A model generated the notes under the pieces. It had not been told where the DNA came from. It made no database searches and saw only the letters and a program-made list of their open reading frames with translations. From NCBI GenBank assembly GCA_937773465.1, contig CALJVK010000018.1, forward strand, positions 1-27,237: a DNA stretch of 27,237 nt, read 5' to 3'. How positions within the stretch are numbered: the first letter of the stretch is position 1; each line of letters starts with the position of its first letter. Shown piece after piece: positions 26,492 to 27,237 of the stretch. This DNA is from an uncultured Flavobacteriaceae bacterium (GTDB taxonomy: Bacteria; Bacteroidota; Bacteroidia; Flavobacteriales; Flavobacteriaceae). A program made the position numbers and the translations under genes.

Positions 26492-27237
26492 TTATTTTTC
26501 AAATATTATTGAAGAAGCTCCACCACCTCCATTACAAATAGCTGCAGCACCATATTTTGAATCCTTCTGCATTGCATGAATTAATGTAACTACTATTCTA
26601 GCTCCAGAGCATCCTATTGGGTGCCCAAGAGATACCGCTCCACCATTTACATTAACTTTTTTAGGGTCAAGCTCTAGTAATTTTATATTTGCTAAACCTA
26701 CAACAGAAAACGCTTCATTTAATTCAAATAAATCAATATCATTAATATCTAAATTAGCTTTTTTTAATGCTTTTGGAAGAGCTTTCGCAGGTGCGGTCGT
26801 AAACCACTGAGGTTCTTGAGCACTATCTGCGTAACTTAAAATTTTTACAAGAGGAGTAAGATTTAGTGTTTTTGCTTTTTCTTCACTCATTAAAATTAGT
26901 GCAGCGGCACCATCATTTATAGTAGAAGCATTAGCAGCTGTAACAGAACCATCTTTTGAAAACGCTGGTCTTAATTTTGGTATTTTCTCAATGTTAATAT
27001 TTGTAAATTCCTCGTCCTTGTCTATTATAATTTGCTCACCTCTTCTTTGTTTTACGCTTACCGGAATTACTTCATTATCAAACTCTCCATTTTCCCATGC
27101 ATTTAGAGATCTATTATAAGATTCTATAGCAAAATTATCTTGATCCTCTCTTGAGAAATTATATTTTTCTGCAGTTTTATCAGCAAAAACTCCCATAGCA
27201 ACATTTTGGTAAGGATCAATTAAACCGTCGTGCTGAA
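26492..27237 (-). CDS. Acetyl-CoA C-acyltransferase (thiolase), partial (5' end outside window)
   Basis: Thiolase that condenses or cleaves acyl-CoA and acetyl-CoA, as in the last step of beta-oxidation or in acetoacetyl-CoA formation. About 248 C-terminal residues are in the window; the frame stays open to the right edge (QHDGLIDPYQNVAMGVFADK), so the internal Met at 27196 is not the start. The C-terminal catalytic blocks are intact: NEAFSV, NVNGGAVSLGHPIGCSGAR with the active His, and AAICNGGGGASSIIFEK with the second active Cys. The N-terminal active Cys lies outside the window. The pattern fits the AtoB-type acetyl-CoA acetyltransferase better than the trifunctional FadA type, but this is not certain. 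The ferredoxin gene follows at 8 bases. Together with the acyl-CoA dehydrogenase nearby it suggests a fatty-acid degradation neighbourhood. Confidence 0.93.
   Translation of the reverse strand, partial: QHDGLIDPYQNVAMGVFADKTAEKYNFSREDQDNFAIESYNRSLNAWENGEFDNEVIPVSVKQRRGEQIIIDKDEEFTNINIEKIPKLRPAFSKDGSVTAANASTINDGAAALILMSEEKAKTLNLTPLVKILSYADSAQEPQWFTTAPAKALPKALKKANLDINDIDLFELNEAFSVVGLANIKLLELDPKKVNVNGGAVSLGHPIGCSGARIVVTLIHAMQKDSKYGAAAICNGGGGASSIIFEK

Overview
The window is very AT-rich, with short intergenic gaps, Flavobacteriia-style core genes (AlaS next to a LytM-type peptidase and a MerR regulator, a Der-Era pair, an AcnB-type aconitase), lipoproteins with short signal peptides and Bacteroidota-like -7 boxes (TAnnTTTG). 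It most probably comes from a marine member of the Flavobacteriia. This placement is inferred from protein resemblance and gene order read by eye; no database search was run.

Layout. Positions 1-5338 hold housekeeping genes: alaS (minus, 3' end outside the window), an M23 peptidase and a MerR regulator (plus), then der and era (minus). Positions 5339-5771 are a promoter-bearing gap. Positions 5772-16279 hold a tightly packed plus-strand cluster for beta-1,3-glucan (laminarin-type) use: a GH149-like beta-1,3-oligoglucan phosphorylase, a GH17 lipoprotein, an unassigned clan GH-A lipoprotein, a GH30 lipoprotein, a GPH-type MFS sugar symporter, and two more GH17 proteins without signal peptides. 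No SusC/SusD pair is present. A reasonable model is that the lipoproteins debranch and cut the glucan outside the inner membrane, the symporter imports oligosaccharides, and the cytoplasmic phosphorylase and GH17 enzymes process them to glucose-1-phosphate and glucose.

Positions 16343-16414 encode initiator tRNA-fMet, followed by a hairpin terminator. The next 1.7 kb is a scrapyard: a broken two-membrane-segment protein and a broken Xre regulator on the minus strand, butted against a 5'-truncated alkB on the plus strand, then an intact TetR gene. It ends in a second copy of the tRNA tail and terminator, giving a 27-bp exact direct repeat 1652 bp apart. This looks like an old integration or deletion scar at the tRNA.

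Positions 18232-20660 hold a YHYH-domain lipoprotein and two membrane proteins of unknown function. Positions 20783-27237 hold acyl-CoA metabolism and central carbon genes: an acyl-CoA dehydrogenase, a DoxX-like protein, acnB, and, on the minus strand, a thiolase (5' end outside the window) followed by a [2Fe-2S] ferredoxin.

From about 13.1 kb onward many genes carry single-base indels, mostly in short homopolymers: MFS, DUF, xre (two), acyl-CoA dehydrogenase, a CDGSH micro-ORF, acnB (three) and ferredoxin. The first 13 kb shows none. Because acnB and the ferredoxin are core genes, base-calling or assembly error is the simplest explanation, and the affected genes are annotated across their frameshifts.
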